Shown here: piece by piece, positions 23,842 through 37,756 of the stretch
Layout: every line of letters starts with the position of its first letter
Position numbering within the stretch: position 1 is the stretch's first letter
NCBI GenBank assembly: GCA_001642005.1
Contig: LWCA01000028.1
Span: forward strand, 1-64,000
DNA from: Intoshia linei
Lineage: Eukaryota; Orthonectida; Rhopaluridae
Length of the DNA: 64,000 bases
Direction: 5' to 3'
Notes under the pieces: model-generated
Told to the model about the DNA's origin: nothing
The model's database searches: none
What the model saw: only the letters and a program-made list of their open reading frames with translations
Made by a program: the position numbers and the translations under genes

Positions 23842-25924
23842 GCAGATTAGTATATACGGCACGATCTTGTATTATCTTTGTTTTAGTAGATTTTTGAAAA
23901 AAAAACAAATTCAGTGCGTGCAGACATAGTATTAAACTTGCTATTAAATGACAGATTTAAATGTATTTGATTAATTGTGTAAATATCAATTCTGTTTCTA
24001 TTCGATTCTTTAAAAATTTTAATTTCTCAAACAACTTGAAAACTAGTTTCAAATCTTCTTATAATCTTCAAAATGCAACTTTATTTAGCTCAAACACTAC
24101 TATATTGTATTGTTATTTATAGGTCACTATGTATCTACAGAAATAATTTACAATAATCTTGAATTATCAACAAATTTTGTGATTATTAAAAAAATTTATT
24201 TGGCTTATTTTTTTCTCTATTATGTTATCATTATAACCATTGATAATTATAGCAATTGTATTCATCTGAAATTTGCGTCTATAGTCAAATATTAGGCTGT
24301 ATATAATTTATTCTTAAACGTCAGTTGAAAACTAATAAATTATTACAATGAATCTTTGTTTAATCATAAAAATTTATCACATATAAGTTTTGCATAAACA
24401 CGTGTAGTCTAATTCTTGAGGCTTGAAATCTTTGCAAAAAATTAATTACACATAGTTACGAAAAAGCAATAAATAATTTGCTAGCAAATTGCTAGTAGCA
24501 ATACACTATTTCTCGGTTTGATTTTACAAATAAAACCTTCATGCTGCTTATCATTGATCATTGAAACATGAAAATTCGTAACAATTTGAGAAAAATTAAA
24601 ATTATTTTACGTTAGTCATATTGGAAATTTATGGAATATCGAATTTAAATTTATTTCGTAAAATTTATGAAATTGCAGTCGTAGTTATAGAACTACTCAG
24701 TGGAAAAGTTTTCTGACAACTCTGCTAACATAAAGTGGCCAGAAAAATACGTTATATTACTTAAATTTAGTCTTAATTTATTTGGAATAAATTTCAGCAG
24801 AAAATTTTTGTTTGTCATTTAGTATTTTTGACTTTAACACTAAATAAACTAAAATTGATAGTACGTATTTTTTATGGCCTCTTTAGCTAGAGTGTCCAGT
24901 ATGGTGTCATATTTTTTCGAAAATGTTAGAATTCGATGGACAATTAGCACTAAAACACTTTTAGTGCTATTTAGTAGTATATAGCTATAGTGTGTATTTT
25001 TAAAATAGAAAAACTAGTTCGCAATCAAAAACATTTAACGCTATCTAATAAAGTAGGTTAAATATAACGCAAAAGGTTAAAATAAAAAAAATTGTTATTC
25101 AGCCCTTCCAATTTAATTTCATTGAATATAGTTGATATGATACAAAAACATACATTGTCTATAGAAAAAGAATTTGATACATTGAAAAACATCAGTTTCA
25201 TAAATGACCCTTGCCAATACAAAGGAAATTTAATTTAAAAAATAATAATTGATGCAGATGATATATCACCATTTAGTTCATTTTTTGAGAAATGACCCAT
25301 CTACGTCAATTATCTTGATACATTAAATTAAATTGAGTTAAATTTAGTACACCTGGAAGCGATTTTTATTTTGAACAAGTAGAAATCACTGTTTCTGCAT
25401 CATTTTTTTAAAAATACATCTACATGGCGAAAAAATTCCTAAAACAGGCATATTTGATGGTCATTGGAAATGGTGAATGAAGTAGATATGTGGAGTGTTA
25501 TATATGATTGGAAAAGAAAAATCTTTACGTTACACTGTGTGTAATACACACTACGAAATTATAAACAGAAATGAACACTATTAATGAATACTACTAACAA
25601 AATGAAGCGGATTATATGAAAAATATAATTATAATATATACTGAACTGTTAGTAAAAAATGTTAGTTTATTTATAGATCAGAAAGACTGTACTAATTATA
25701 ATAATCTAATAATAATAATAAATAATTAATTATAAAGAAAATTTGAATAATCTAACCATTAATGATAATGAATTTCATCAGTATTATCTAATGACCATAT
25801 AATTTGACACTACATATTCGTTATTCTGCCGAGTTTAAAATAAGTAATTAAGGAAAATATTGAACAACATTTATCAAAAATATAAATTTACAATATTTGA
25901 AATTTGACATAAAATTAACATATT
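23842..25924. other. Intergenic, ATG13 to DOT1L
   Basis: About 2.1 kb between the ATG13 start and the DOT1L stop (both genes on the minus strand). It should hold the ATG13 promoter and DOT1L 3' UTR. A stretch around 25140-25570 has broken plus-strand frames (for example KEFDTLKNISFINDPCQYKG followed by stops) that could be a decayed gene or element, but I cannot assign it. Confidence 0.4.
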
Positions 25925-28900
25925 TTACAATTTATCGTTTCGATCACATTTTTTGGAATAGTTCATACCAAACAAATAATTTAAATCTGAAGGCAAATAC
26001 ATACTTGTAGGAATAGATGGTTTGGATTTGTTGATATTGACTAATACATTCTGAGGGTTAACTGTATGGGATAAATTAAGAATCTGAGATGAAGTCGATA
26101 TGGGATCATAATTAACAGAATACCCACAACTTGATACTGGACCTTTAAAAGGAGTATATGGCATAGACCCATTTAAAGAATTTCTAGATACACTGTATAG
26201 AGATGGCATAAGTGTATTAAATTGAGCGTTGGTAATATTTGAAAACGTTGATGTGTACTGGTAAGGTAAAGGAACATTTGAAGGACACGTAATATTTACC
26301 ACATCAACAAAATTATGTGAATTATCTTTTGGTACAGTAGTTGACTTTTTGATATTTTCATTGACATTCCGAACATGCTTATCTGTAAAAAACTGATATT
26401 TCTTTTTATGTAAGCTAGACCTAGGATTATTCAAAACTGTTTCTGATTTTGAAAATTTTTGTTCCTCGTTTAAAACTGATATAATGCTGTGATTGGCCAA
26501 ATTTTCATTTTTTGAGTGCGTTTTTAAAATTGGAGAAACACTATAATTTTCAGGTGAATTATCGGCATTTCCATTATAAATCATTTCATCAAGTTTAGAG
26601 TCTATTCGATTTTTGCAGGTACCGCTGTTGGAAAGATTGAGGATTTGGTCAGTCTAAAAAATAATTTAAATCGAAATTTACAATAAATGCGACTTTTCTT
26701 ATACAAATAAAAGCCAAAAATGTATAAATCATAAACACAAAAAAATAAATATTTTCAGTTATATAAAACAAGTTGCTTTACTTTTTTTAAATGTACAGTT
26801 TTTTGTCTACTGCAAAGTTCTTTAGTAAAATTTTTCACATAAACTGCATCTTTCGAATTTTTTCCACCCTAATTCAAAATAAATTTCAAAATAACAAATA
26901 AAACCAAAAGCAGCGTAGAATCCTTGAAAATTTTGTCAATTTTTTCATTTATTGAAATGACCATATTTTGAATTTTTTGGTTGTATTTATGCACAGATTC
27001 AATTTTATTTTCTTTGATACTCTATGCAAATTAAAAATTATATATACCAAAAATTACATTTAAATTGTTCTTTAATGTATTTAAATCAAACATGGCATCT
27101 TCATGTTCAAAATTTTTAAAAAACTTTAAACTTTCGTTACAAGTTTTTTGAATAGATTCCTGAAAGGCTCGAAAAACATTGCTAGATATTTGGTTATTTT
27201 GATACTTGTGACAAATAATGCACAAGTCTTTCTCTTCAGTTTTATTTACTGGCTCGGTTAGATTTGATTTAGGTGATTCATCCTGTTTTACTTTTATTTT
27301 ACGAACTTTTTTCGTAACTTTGGGTTTAATTTTCAGGTAATTTCTTTTAGGATCAAAACTATCATCGCTCGATGATTGACATTTGGTAGATTCTTTTATA
27401 ATGGGAGATTTTGAATCGTCATTGTACATTTGGGTTAGTTTCCATCTATGGCGAGTAATTCTTCCACACACATCATTAGAATCCCAATTTTCACTAGTAT
27501 TCTTATATTTTTTAACAAACTCCTCGTCATTTTCATGTATATATACAGAATCTTTTTTTACATGTTTACGTTTAGGCTTATCGTCATTTTCAACGGATTT
27601 TGTTTCAATTGACTCTTCAGGTTTAAGTAAAACAACATCAACTTTATCAACTACTTTGGGAATAGTTAAATTCAGTAAATTAAGCTTATCCTTCTTTTTT
27701 CTTTTCTTCTCCACCTTAAACATATTTTTTAATTTATGTCTTATGTCGTTTTCATGTTTCACTTTAGGTTTATGTTTGTTGTTTTGTTTTACACTTGGTT
27801 TGTTCTCATTGTTGTTAAAATGAACTAAACATAGGTAAGATGTATAAATCACCAACATACCGGAATTACGAGAATGAATATTATTTTTAACAATCATTTT
27901 GATACGATCCATGTTTAACTAAACCAATAATCAAATTAAATTAATTTAAATAAAACTGTTTCATTTAATTTTTCTATTTTGACTGGTTTCGGGCTCTCCA
28001 ACTTGCCATGGTGCTCTCGTTTCTTTTTAGTATTTTTTTCATCAGATGTTACAAGTTTAACAGAATTTATACTATTGAAATATTTTTCAACCTAAAAATC
28101 CATATTAGAGTAAACATTACACGCATTACATTTTGGCTATCAATAACGTGCAAATAAAAGGACACTTGCTTATCCGTCCATGAAACGTTAGATTTTTTGG
28201 ACGGACACAAATCCAATTCTTTAACTCGCATGATACATCCAATGTCAGATAAACTACGATCCGAAACACGCATCTTCATTTGACAAAAAGCCCTAGACGA
28301 AATAATTTGTGTTTTTTCTCTACAATTCTGAAAGCATTGCTTTAAAGTGTGATCGATTTTAGGACCAAACATGTAGTTATTCACGAAAATTAATCTAAAA
28401 ATATATAAAATTTAAAACCTAATATTTAACTCGCTATCATATATTAAATGCTTGTTTTTTTTTTCCAAAAAATTTCCTTTGACCAGCTAAAATAAATAAG
28501 ATAAATCACACACTAAATAACCGCGAAATCCGAGTAGCCTCTACCGAGAAACGACATTAAGTGTTTAAATTCGTATTCAAAAAGAACAGCGAAATAAGCA
28601 GGAATATCAGATTTTTCTATTCCTATACATTTCTTGCAGATTTGCAAAGCAGCAATGTGTACTATCACCTAAAATATTCATTATAGAATATAATATATTT
28701 TTAATAATGCGTTACAAATTCAAAAAATAAAATTACATTTCCTATGCCGCTTCCAAGATCGACAAATTGTTGGTTTGGTTTAATTTTAACAACTTTTGGT
28801 AAATGCTGTATAAAATTAAACGAAGATTCTCCATAAACCTAGAAAAATAATAATTTTTGATCAAAAAATGTAATCCTTAACTTATATAAATTCAGAATAA

Positions 28901-30902
28901 ACAAGATAATGAATGTGTTTAGTGTAGAAAGACCACACTGAAGTCATACAATTTAATAATGTCTATATTAGAATAAAATGTTATAATTATAGAAAATAAC
29001 ATAAAATCTTCATTAAAAAATACAACCACCGACGGTACTCAGTAAATATACTATATAACTGTTAAAATTTATTTATGCATTTAAAACTTGATTTTTTTTA
29101 ATATTTAAAAGGAAAGAATATTTTTATCAGTCCTTAGATAAAAATTTACATATCAATGTAAATGCAGTCATATTTAAACATTGGATAAGTTTAGATAGCA
29201 TAAATTAAAATTGAATTGGCGACGTGTGGGGAAAATCATTAAAATTATTTAGACTGTGAAAGAGTTAAATTCAATTTAATTAAAATATAATTGACACAAA
29301 TATTATTTTGAAATATATTTTTTATGATGTGAACTTAAATTTTTTTCTAAAGGTTTCGATCTTTGTAACTATTACCTCCACTGACCCTTACCATTTACCC
29401 ATGCTGCGTTGGTGGTGTAATTAATTACTAAAACGCATAAAAAGGTACTATGTTTGCAAAAATTTGTTTTATCTAACCCATTTTCTCTCAATGTCACCAA
29501 TGCTCATACAAAAATAAAACATTAAAAGGTGAATCACAAAGTAAATATTAATGCAGAGTTTCCCAAATGTCGGTCCGTGAAATGTTTTTACCGATCCGCA
29601 AAATAATTTTTTTAATGTTGCCTAGTAATTTCGCTTTAATGGTCCGCAATAAATTGTATCATTTATTACCGATTCACTATCAAAAAAGTGTGGGAACCCC
29701 TGGATTAATGTATGGCATATTTAGAATCATGTTAGCATTTGCAAATTACAATGTATTATTCACGATAAAAATCTCTAATTTCGTCACTTACCGTTTACAA
29801 ATAAAAAATATCACATTTGTAGGAAATATCTACACTGTACATTGTACAGTACCAAACATACCGTAACCGAGACTCTATTTGATAATCTCGACAAAATTTT
29901 GGTATTATGGAGCGATCATTTTTTCAAATTAAGTATTGAAAAAAAATATAGTGTTGAATATAACTATTTTGTGTATTAAATTGAACCCGTCAAGTCACTT
30001 GAAACATGCACATAAAAAACAAGATTCCACAGTCTGAAATGTACAAACTCTAAATACATTATATATATTTTTGGATACACAAAAAATTGACTAAATTTTC
30101 ACTCTAATCGCGGATAACTTAATATTGTTAAGAATAAATAAATTTACGTTTGGTGAAAAAGCTTCATAATCGTTTAATTTTTCCGGTCTGACAACAGCTC
30201 TTCTATACACTGTAGTCATAATAAACTCTAAAAGTTCCTCCTTAATTTGATCTTTTGAAATGGAAAACTTTTTACCCAAATTATTCTAAAACAAGAACAA
30301 TTAAATTTAAAAAATTTAAAACAATTAAAAAAAATTTACCGGAACATAATTTGAAATAATATTGTTATATCTATTACATAAGGATTTAACATATTCAAAT
30401 CTAAAATGTGGTAAATTAGTAACAGAAAAAAAATTACGTTAAAGTATTATCAAAAGAAAATAACAAGGAATTTAACTCGTCATATTCTGGACAAAATTTG
30501 GCGACTATTCTATAATTGATGTTAAATATTGAAAAAATTAAAAATAAAAAATATTAAAACCTTATATTAGCTATGACTTCATTAATAATATTAGAATTAT
30601 TTTCCTAAAATGAAATGTAAAAATAATTTTGAAAAATGTACAGTATTATTCGAATACCAAACAAACATTTGTTTATATTCATAGCCAATGGGAGACAGTA
30701 ACGTTATCTCGTTATCTTTGGACTTGTAAGAATTAATACGCCATTGCCTGAAATTATTTACAGGATTCCGGTGTTCAAGTATACATTCTTCTTTAACAGA
30801 GGAATATGAAGGATATCCTTTGTAAGTTTTCAAATTGTGGGTATTAGTGGGCGGCGTCTTGAAATTAGATAAGTTACTAAATGTAGACAGATTGAATGAC
30901 AC
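25925..30902 (-). CDS. DOT1L: DOT1L-like histone H3K79 methyltransferase
   Basis: Read from 30902 down, about 12 exons were resolved, including 30642-30902, 30561-30604, about 30440-30522, 30339-30390, 30148-30285, 28746-28840, 28540-28670, 28460-28495, 28085-28396, 27950-28075, 27070-27920, 26920-27030, 26785-26870 and 25925-26653. The catalytic fold is complete: DYEAFSPNVYGESSFNFI, the SAM-binding loop FVDLGSGIGN, GIEKSDIPAYFA, FVNNYMFGPKID, LSDIGCIMRVKEL, VSWTDKQVSFYLHVID and VEKYFNSINS. DOT1 enzymes methylate nucleosomal H3K79 and lack a SET domain. The region after the catalytic domain is Lys/Ser-rich and shorter than in mammals, ending in a Ser/Asn-rich tail. Introns of 35-38 nt separate many exons. 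DOT1L and EFHC lie head to head. Confidence 0.9.
29554..29702. mobile_element. 149-bp hAT-type MITE in a DOT1L intron
   Basis: It begins CAGAGTTTCCCAAATGTCGG and ends GTGTGGGAACCCCTG, giving inverted termini of the CAG-GTTTCCC type. The flanks are TATTAATG (29546-29553) and GATTAATG (29703-29710), seven of eight bases identical, as an aged 8-bp target duplication. No coding capacity. Confidence 0.8.
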
Positions 30903-32643
30903 TTAAAAGTTGAGTAATAATAAAATTTCAATTTTAAAGCTGGACATTGAAAATTCCAATAATGATTCTGAATCAATAAAAGTTTATATGGAAATGTATA
31001 AATTTCTAGATAAACAGAACAGTAAAATATAATTTGCGTCAAGTCAAATTTAAAATTTCATAGTATGTAGTCAAAACAAAAATTTACAAAATGAGATACA
31101 TGACAATTTTACATCTAAAGATTTTATATTTACCTATATTAAATTTTTCAATTTTATCACAGATATTTGGACAGAAATTACTACAATAAGAAAAAATACG
31201 TTTCAAATTAAATGAAACAAATAGATACGATATAAACGTATTTCCAAAACTTACAAGTTGTAACTTGGCAATTACAAGTACATTAAAGTTAAAGTTTATA
31301 CAAAATTAATACAATATTAATTCAATTTCATGTGAATAAAGTTACAAAGCCAAATCGAACTAATTTTTTTACAAAGCATATTGTAAACATTTCCATTCTC
31401 TTGTTATTTTTATAACAGGCAATAACAACTGAAAATACGATACTTGTTTATATTTATATTTATATGCATATCGGACGTTAATCAATCAATTTAGTATGTA
31501 TTACGTAAGTTACATATTTTTAAAAATTAAATAAAGTTTTAAATTTGAAGCTTATTCTGCAAAAAGCCCTTTGTATGTTATCGAATTTAACACGTAAAAT
31601 CAATATATCCATTCAGCTTTATTATGGCACCAATACAAATGTAATACACTCCTAGTCTGAGACTAAAAGTTAGACTACAAGTCCTTTTTAACGATATTCA
31701 TTTTTTGTATATAATTTGTATGAACCTTTTTAATTTTAATTCAAAAATTTTAAAAATATTGGTTTATAATATATTCAGTTATTTTTTATATGAGATGCGT
31801 AGATTTCTGAGGTTAAAATTTTGTATTTATCAACTGTAATAAGCTGTATCAGAATAATATTTTTTTAATTGTAGGACCGTTAATTATTTCAAATTTTTTA
31901 TTTTACAAATAATTAATTGTTAATAAAATAGTTTAGAAATAACAAAATGTATACTAAAGTTTTTTAACTTTTTTCACCGTGAAGGTGACTGTCAGATTGA
32001 AATGTTTTATGTGTTAACTATCGACTGTAATTTTTTTAATAATGATGAGATTTTTAAATTACTGCAATGTTAATGACTTTCAAACGCGTTTCAGAATATA
32101 TTTTATTTTTTTAAATTTTGAGTCTTATTTTAATTGCTATTGCAATCGCCAGTGTGATCGTGATTGCTGCGATACCTATAGTGTCGGTGTTAATTGTACT
32201 CACCACTGGACTAGAAAAAAACTACTTTTTATGAGTTAATTTAAAATGTCTGGAAATATTGTATACCGTGTTACTTGATCATAATTAAGTGCAAAGTTGA
32301 GATATTGTGATAAGGATCGCTAAGGATCAAGGAAGTAAGACTCGCGAAGCATGCCTACTGACAGCACACACATTAAGGTTATATAAATAAAGGATGTAAT
32401 TTTTTTAGGTTTCACAGCGAAAAGTGGTTGAATATGTCTGTACCATATCTAATAAAAGCTAGTAAGCAATAAAACTAAGAAAATGTGGACCGCAGCGGTT
32501 GAAAATGAAAATGAGTGGTTGTTATAAAAGTGTGGGACTTAACTAAAATTGTTGCTACAACATGACAATATTTATATTATATTGTTTATACTTTACAATT
32601 TGTATCTATGTGTCAAATTTAAAAACAAATAAAAACATTTAAA
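30903..32643. promoter_or_regulatory. Head-to-head spacer between DOT1L and EFHC-like genes
   Basis: The two start codons diverge from here, so the 1.7 kb must carry both promoters. A foldback-family arm occupies about 31720-32045. 32050-32520 is less AT-rich than its surroundings and not obviously repetitive, which makes it a candidate 5' UTR or promoter of the EFHC-like gene. No specific factor sites could be assigned. Confidence 0.4.
31720..32045 (+). repeat. Foldback-family arm
   Basis: Same order of blocks as 5470-5770: AATATTGGTTTATAATATAT, then ATGCGTAGATTTCTGAGG, then TATCAACTGTAATAAGCTGT, then GTGAAGGTGACTGTCAGATT. It appears as a single arm without its inverted partner. Confidence 0.65.
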
Positions 32644-35600
32644 ATGTCTTTAAACCTACCAAGTTATAACAAAGTTGAACAGGTAAATATAAATCCATTT
32701 CATCACAAATATAATATTACTATGTTCATAAATTTACATTATTTTAAGCAAATATAATATATAAGAATATACATTAGACTGGTATAAAATGGGACCCAAG
32801 AGTCGCATAAGACCGGTCGATTAATTATCAAAATTATTTAAATTTTTATATTTGTTTCAGTAATTACATCAATTACTCTGTAATAATAAGATTAGTTTTA
32901 AGACCCAAAAATATTTTTTTTGTATGATCCTCAATTTTCATCTATCCGGGACCTGTTGGCTTTCCGCGGGTATAATATCAGTCTTATATACAATAATGTT
33001 TAAACTAAAATATAAACATTTAAAAAAAATTTAGCTGCGCAAAGAGAAATTTCATAAATCTCATCATTTGTATGTAGTTAATGAAACGAACATTGTTTCT
33101 AATTCAAAGTCCGGTATAGGGGGAGAAAAAATTTTAGAAACTGCCCCTGTCAATAATCGAAGTGAATTGGAATCATGTAAGAGAAAATCAGAACCCACAT
33201 GGTTAGCATTTGATAAAATGGTATTTTAACAATACATGATATTAAATATTTAAAGAAAATTTACATTTTAATGACAAACTTTCATATTTTTTAAGTTTTT
33301 GAAAAATTCAGTAACTGTTATTGTAAATCAGTGTTTCCTAAGTTGAAAATCCCAACCTTTTTTATGCTAGATTCCACTTTTACTCTTAAAAAAATCCCAG
33401 GCCCCACTAAAAAAAATTCGTGCGAATTATAATGAAATAATGATAAAGACAATAATAATGTATTTATTTTTTAAAATTAATGAGACGATTGAGCCCGACG
33501 ATTCTGACAGAGTTTATTACTATTAGGTACTAATGTTGTAAGCTTTAATCGTAGATCTCTCCTTTTTAAAATTTGTAGTCTATGTATTATTTTTTTCAGT
33601 AAGTCTAAAACTGCACTAAACCCGCATTCTGCTAAATAAGAGGATGGAAATGGCAACAAAGCAACCCTAGCAAAAGTAGTTATAGTCGGATAATTTTGCA
33701 TATACTCAGTAATTTAGTTAAATTTGAATTTAATACCCCACGATCATTAAAGATATATTTGTTTTTTGTCATTTTAATAATACAATTAATTGGGTTAAGT
33801 ATCACATAATTACTTATAAACCTGAGAATATTGTATAAAATTAACAATAAATTAATCTAAAGTTTTTATATTCCTATAAATTTGTAATATTTCTCAGGTT
33901 CCACCAAATTTCCAATGTCCCACTAAAAATTTTGTCATTCCCCACCAGTGGGGCCTGGCCCCACGGTTGGGAAACACTGTTGCAAATTATTATTACGGTA
34001 CCGAAAAAGTTACAAGAAAAAAAATTTGAAAGTTTAGAAATGCAGTGGTCGCTATAAAAGTGACCAATATTGAAGGTTTTCGATTATTTAGTTTTTTTAA
34101 GTAATTTGTGTGTTTATTGTGAAGATGAAAATTGTTGAGGTTTCAATTTTAACACTGCTGATGATTTAAAAATTTTTTTTTTTCATTTTTTAAAATAAAG
34201 CCAATTTGTGGCTAGGAAGGTGATAATTTTTAAATTTGGAATTTATCTTAGTTTTTGCATCGGAAAAAACTGACTTTTAATTTTTGTTCATGAAATTTTT
34301 GGGACTCACATTTCTCATTAAATGGTTAGAAAGAACAAATAGAAACACATTTTTAGCAACTTTTTTTACTTTACATATGAGTAGTACTTATTTAACATTT
34401 ATTGTATTGATTAATAAATTGTGTATGAATATCAAAATTTGTTGAAAATTTACTATAAAACTGAAATTTAATTATTTATAAGGATTAGAATATTTTGTGT
34501 TTTTTTTATAAAAATTTGCAAAAAAAATTCTGTTTTGTATTTAATTAGGAGACAAGTTTTTAATAATTTTTTAAATTTTATATTTTTATAGGTTTTGTCT
34601 TTTAATGCATTTTTCCAAGAATCTGTTGTAGAATCTCAACATGAAAAATATAGAGTTAGAAATTGCAAAGTATATTTTTACCTTGAAGATGATACTATCC
34701 AAGTCGTCGAAGAAAAATACAAAAATTCTGGAATGACACAGGGTATGTTTTACAAATACATTCCATTGTAATTAAATTTTTGAATTATGTGTTAATTTTT
34801 AGGTACAATTCTAAAAAGGCATAGAATAAAAAAACCAGCTCCATATAGTTATGAATATTATACTGTGGAAGACTTTAATGTTGGCGATGAATTACAATTG
34901 TACTCTACAAAATATAAATTGGTCGACTGTGATAAATTTACACACACTTTTTTGACTCGATTAGGTGTTAGAGTAAATGCAGATGAAGATAGGGATAAAA
35001 CTGTACCAAAAGATCCGTACGTAGAATATCGCAAAAAGGTAAACTGATGTCCATTATCTAGAGCAGGGCTTTTTAACCTATAAATTTAGCACCCCGTTAG
35101 TCAGATCAATGATAATGACAATATTTTTTCACCTAATTTTTAAAGATTTTAAAGATTCAATAAAAATTGGGTCAAAAAAACCTCCTTTAAAAACCCTACC
35201 AAATTTTGGTTTTATAGGTTTACAAAATCTAAATATGCTGTGTGAATATCTTCTTTTTTTTAATGTCGATATTGACACGACATTTATCACGTGTGTATCT
35301 TTTTTGAAAATATAAAATAGGTTGATGATAACATGAAAGCAAAACGACCATATGAATCACATGATACTCTGCGAAAGTTTATACAATTTGACGGAAAAAT
35401 TTTGAGATTTTTATGTTATTGGGATGACACAAATACAATGTTTGGAGATAAACGAAACTTGATACTTAAATATTATTTGAGCAATGATACTATAGAAATT
35501 GTTGAAGTGTATAAGCAAAATTGTGGAAGAGATGCGGTTCCCATATTTTTAAGAAGACAACCTTTACCCAAACACTTGGGTCGACTTCAAGCTCCAGGTT

Positions 35601-37733
35601 AGTATTATTGTATGTTTCAGTACATTTAAAGTTACACCCTGAAAAATCTGGTGAATAATGGATTTATTTGAAACTTACATTTCAACTACATTTGTATTAT
35701 TTTTTAAATAATCAATTTCAACAAATTTTATGGAAAAACCAATTAACCAACACATAATATAATGTTTCATTTTAATTGAATGATAAATAAACCATTTATT
35801 TAATCTAATACTGCGTGGAAAATTAGTTTTTTTGGACTTGGTAATGGTGAACTATTCACAGAAAATTTCGTAAGGTCACTACTATTATTTCCATGTAATT
35901 TTGATAAACAAACTCGATTTTATGGAGGGTTATACCAAATAATAATATATTATATTATAATTTAAAGGAATGATAACTGATAAAACGCTGTTAAATGTGT
36001 TTGGAGTTAGTGGAATGAATAGTCGATATATTCAAGACGCTTGCCGGGTAATTTATACTAATAAAATTTAAAATGTATATTCTCTTTATTTTCAAAACAA
36101 TTGCATTTACTATAAGGCATTGTTTAGTTAAATGACATAAACGTGAGCAATTACACTGATGCTGATTTCAGAATAGGTGCCAGTATTAACATAATGGGAA
36201 GAAATATTATTATACATGATTGCGATTCATTTACTCGTGAATTTTATCGGCTCAAATACAATTTAGGTTTGAAATTTAAATTTTAAATATAATGGTTAAA
36301 TGTGAAAAGTACATTTATACATTAAGGCTAATTTTTATAAAAAATTTAAAGTTGGCCTGAATAAAAAATTACTAAAATCTTACTTAATTGAAAAATGTTA
36401 GACATGGAACCGCTTAAATGTGAAACAAAATGTTACGCTCCAAAATTAGACATGGAGGAAACCATTCCAGCACACGATGGAATAGGATCAGCTGAAGATA
36501 GTTATTCATCTTGTATAAGCTTAATACCGAAACCTCCACAAAAAGATTTTATTAAATTTTTAACTCTTGATAAAAACGGACTAGAAAGTTATACTTTGCG
36601 ATTCAATTGCCTTTTGGATAATGTAGATAACACCGACAACAAAGATCGACGATTTATCATATCGTTTCATTTATCAGATGACACAGTTGAGATTCATCAA
36701 ATGGTTGGCAGTAATTCTGGAATACAAGGCGGTAGATTCTTACAACGCCGTAAAATCAATAGGTTTGAACCAAAAGAAACCAAAACTCTCAAGGATGAAC
36801 GCGATTATCTAATTTCTCAAGATTTTTATGTTGGTGCTCGACTCAAAATCTTTTCTCATTGTTTTTTGATTAACGACGCAGATCAGTATACATATAAATA
36901 CATGGAAGAAAACAAGTCTAAGGTATTTTAATAAAAATTTTATTTATTTATTATTATTTAATGATATATTTAGTATCCAAAAGCCAACTCAAATTTAGTA
37001 TTGGAAAAATTACAAAAAATTGTTAAGCTCAACATTGTAAATGAAAAAATCAGTGAAGCATGTTTATGCTCAAAATTGGTTTATTCGTTATCAGATATAA
37101 ACGACGTAAAAACTGTGGCTATAACCGCCATTGAAGTGAAATCATGGTTGTCCCAAAAAAAATTGGATTTGATTGATACAATTTCGGCCCACGAATTAAT
37201 TACTTTGTTTAGAGAATTTTCAAATAAGGAAAAACAACAAAAGAATGATTATTATAAAGATTTTTGTTTAAAGGACATTCAAATGTACATTAAATCAGAA
37301 TTAAAAAACTTGGACTACACTGAATATGATTTAATTGTTAGATATATACGAAATATTTATGAAAGGTAATTTCATTTATTAAAATAAATTAAAAATTAAA
37401 ATTTAGCTGTATAATTACAAAAGAAGAATTACTCAAAACATTGAAAGCTTGTAGATTACCAATAAACATGGATAAGTTGAACTCGTTGTGTGATAAGTAA
37501 TTATAAATAGAAATTAAATTAAATTACCTTTTTTATGTAATTTTAATTTATTAAAGATATGTAATGGAAATGGGACCAGAGATTGATGTAGAAGAATTCT
37601 TAAAATCAATAAATTGGTGTTTGGACATGTCAAATGAATTTGGAAATGAAAACGATTTTACTCCGAAAATTAACAACAAATCGATAATATTGATAAACGA
37701 AATAATAGAGGCAATATTTATTAAAAAACCTTA
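32644..37733 (+). CDS. EFHC1/EFHC2-like DM10-domain ciliary protein
   Basis: Exons: 32644-32682, 33035-33220, 34592-34742, 34803-35038, 35321-35597, about 35968-36047, 36128-36265, about 36402-36922, 36975-37365, 37407-37497 and 37558-37733. Three DM10 domains are visible: the first around LSFNAFFQESV...YLEDDTIQVVE...KLVDCDKFTHTF, the second around LRFLCYWDDTNTMFGDKR...YYLSNDTIEIVE...IIHDCDSFTREF, the third around ESYTLRFNCLLD...SFHLSDDTVEIHQ...LINDADQYTYKYM. EF-hand-like helices follow in the C-terminus. EFHC1/2 proteins are microtubule inner proteins of motile axonemes; in insects expression is expected in sperm and chordotonal organs. The second intron contains a hAT insertion. The stop lies 23 bp from the convergent CTR9 stop. 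Confidence 0.88.
33329..33979 (-). mobile_element. hAT element with ZBED-type transposase remnant
   Basis: Flanked by TTGTAAAT (33321-33328) and TTGCAAAT (33980-33987), an 8-bp target duplication with one mismatch. The termini are CAGTGTTTCC and GGGAAACACTG. On the minus strand 33701-33477 encodes a transposase C-terminus with TITTFARVALLPFPSSYLAE and LKRRDLRLKLT, the ZBED5/FAM200 hAT dimerisation region; the rest of the transposase is gone. It sits in the second intron of the EFHC-like gene. Confidence 0.88.
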
Positions 37734-37756
37734 ATTATGTACATTTTATAAATAAA

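Noticed and set aside
27031..27056. 26-nt DOT1L intron (GTATATATAA...GCATAG)
   Set aside because: The phase is wrong. A donor ten bases earlier gives 36 nt and keeps the frame.
27383..27823. 146-codon plus-strand frame rich in Ser/Phe/Leu
   Set aside because: Antisense of the Lys/Ser-rich DOT1L exon; composition is explained by the reverse complement of Lys codons.
29567..29866. 99-codon plus-strand frame
   Set aside because: Begins inside the MITE at 29554-29702 and runs into DOT1L intron sequence; not a gene.
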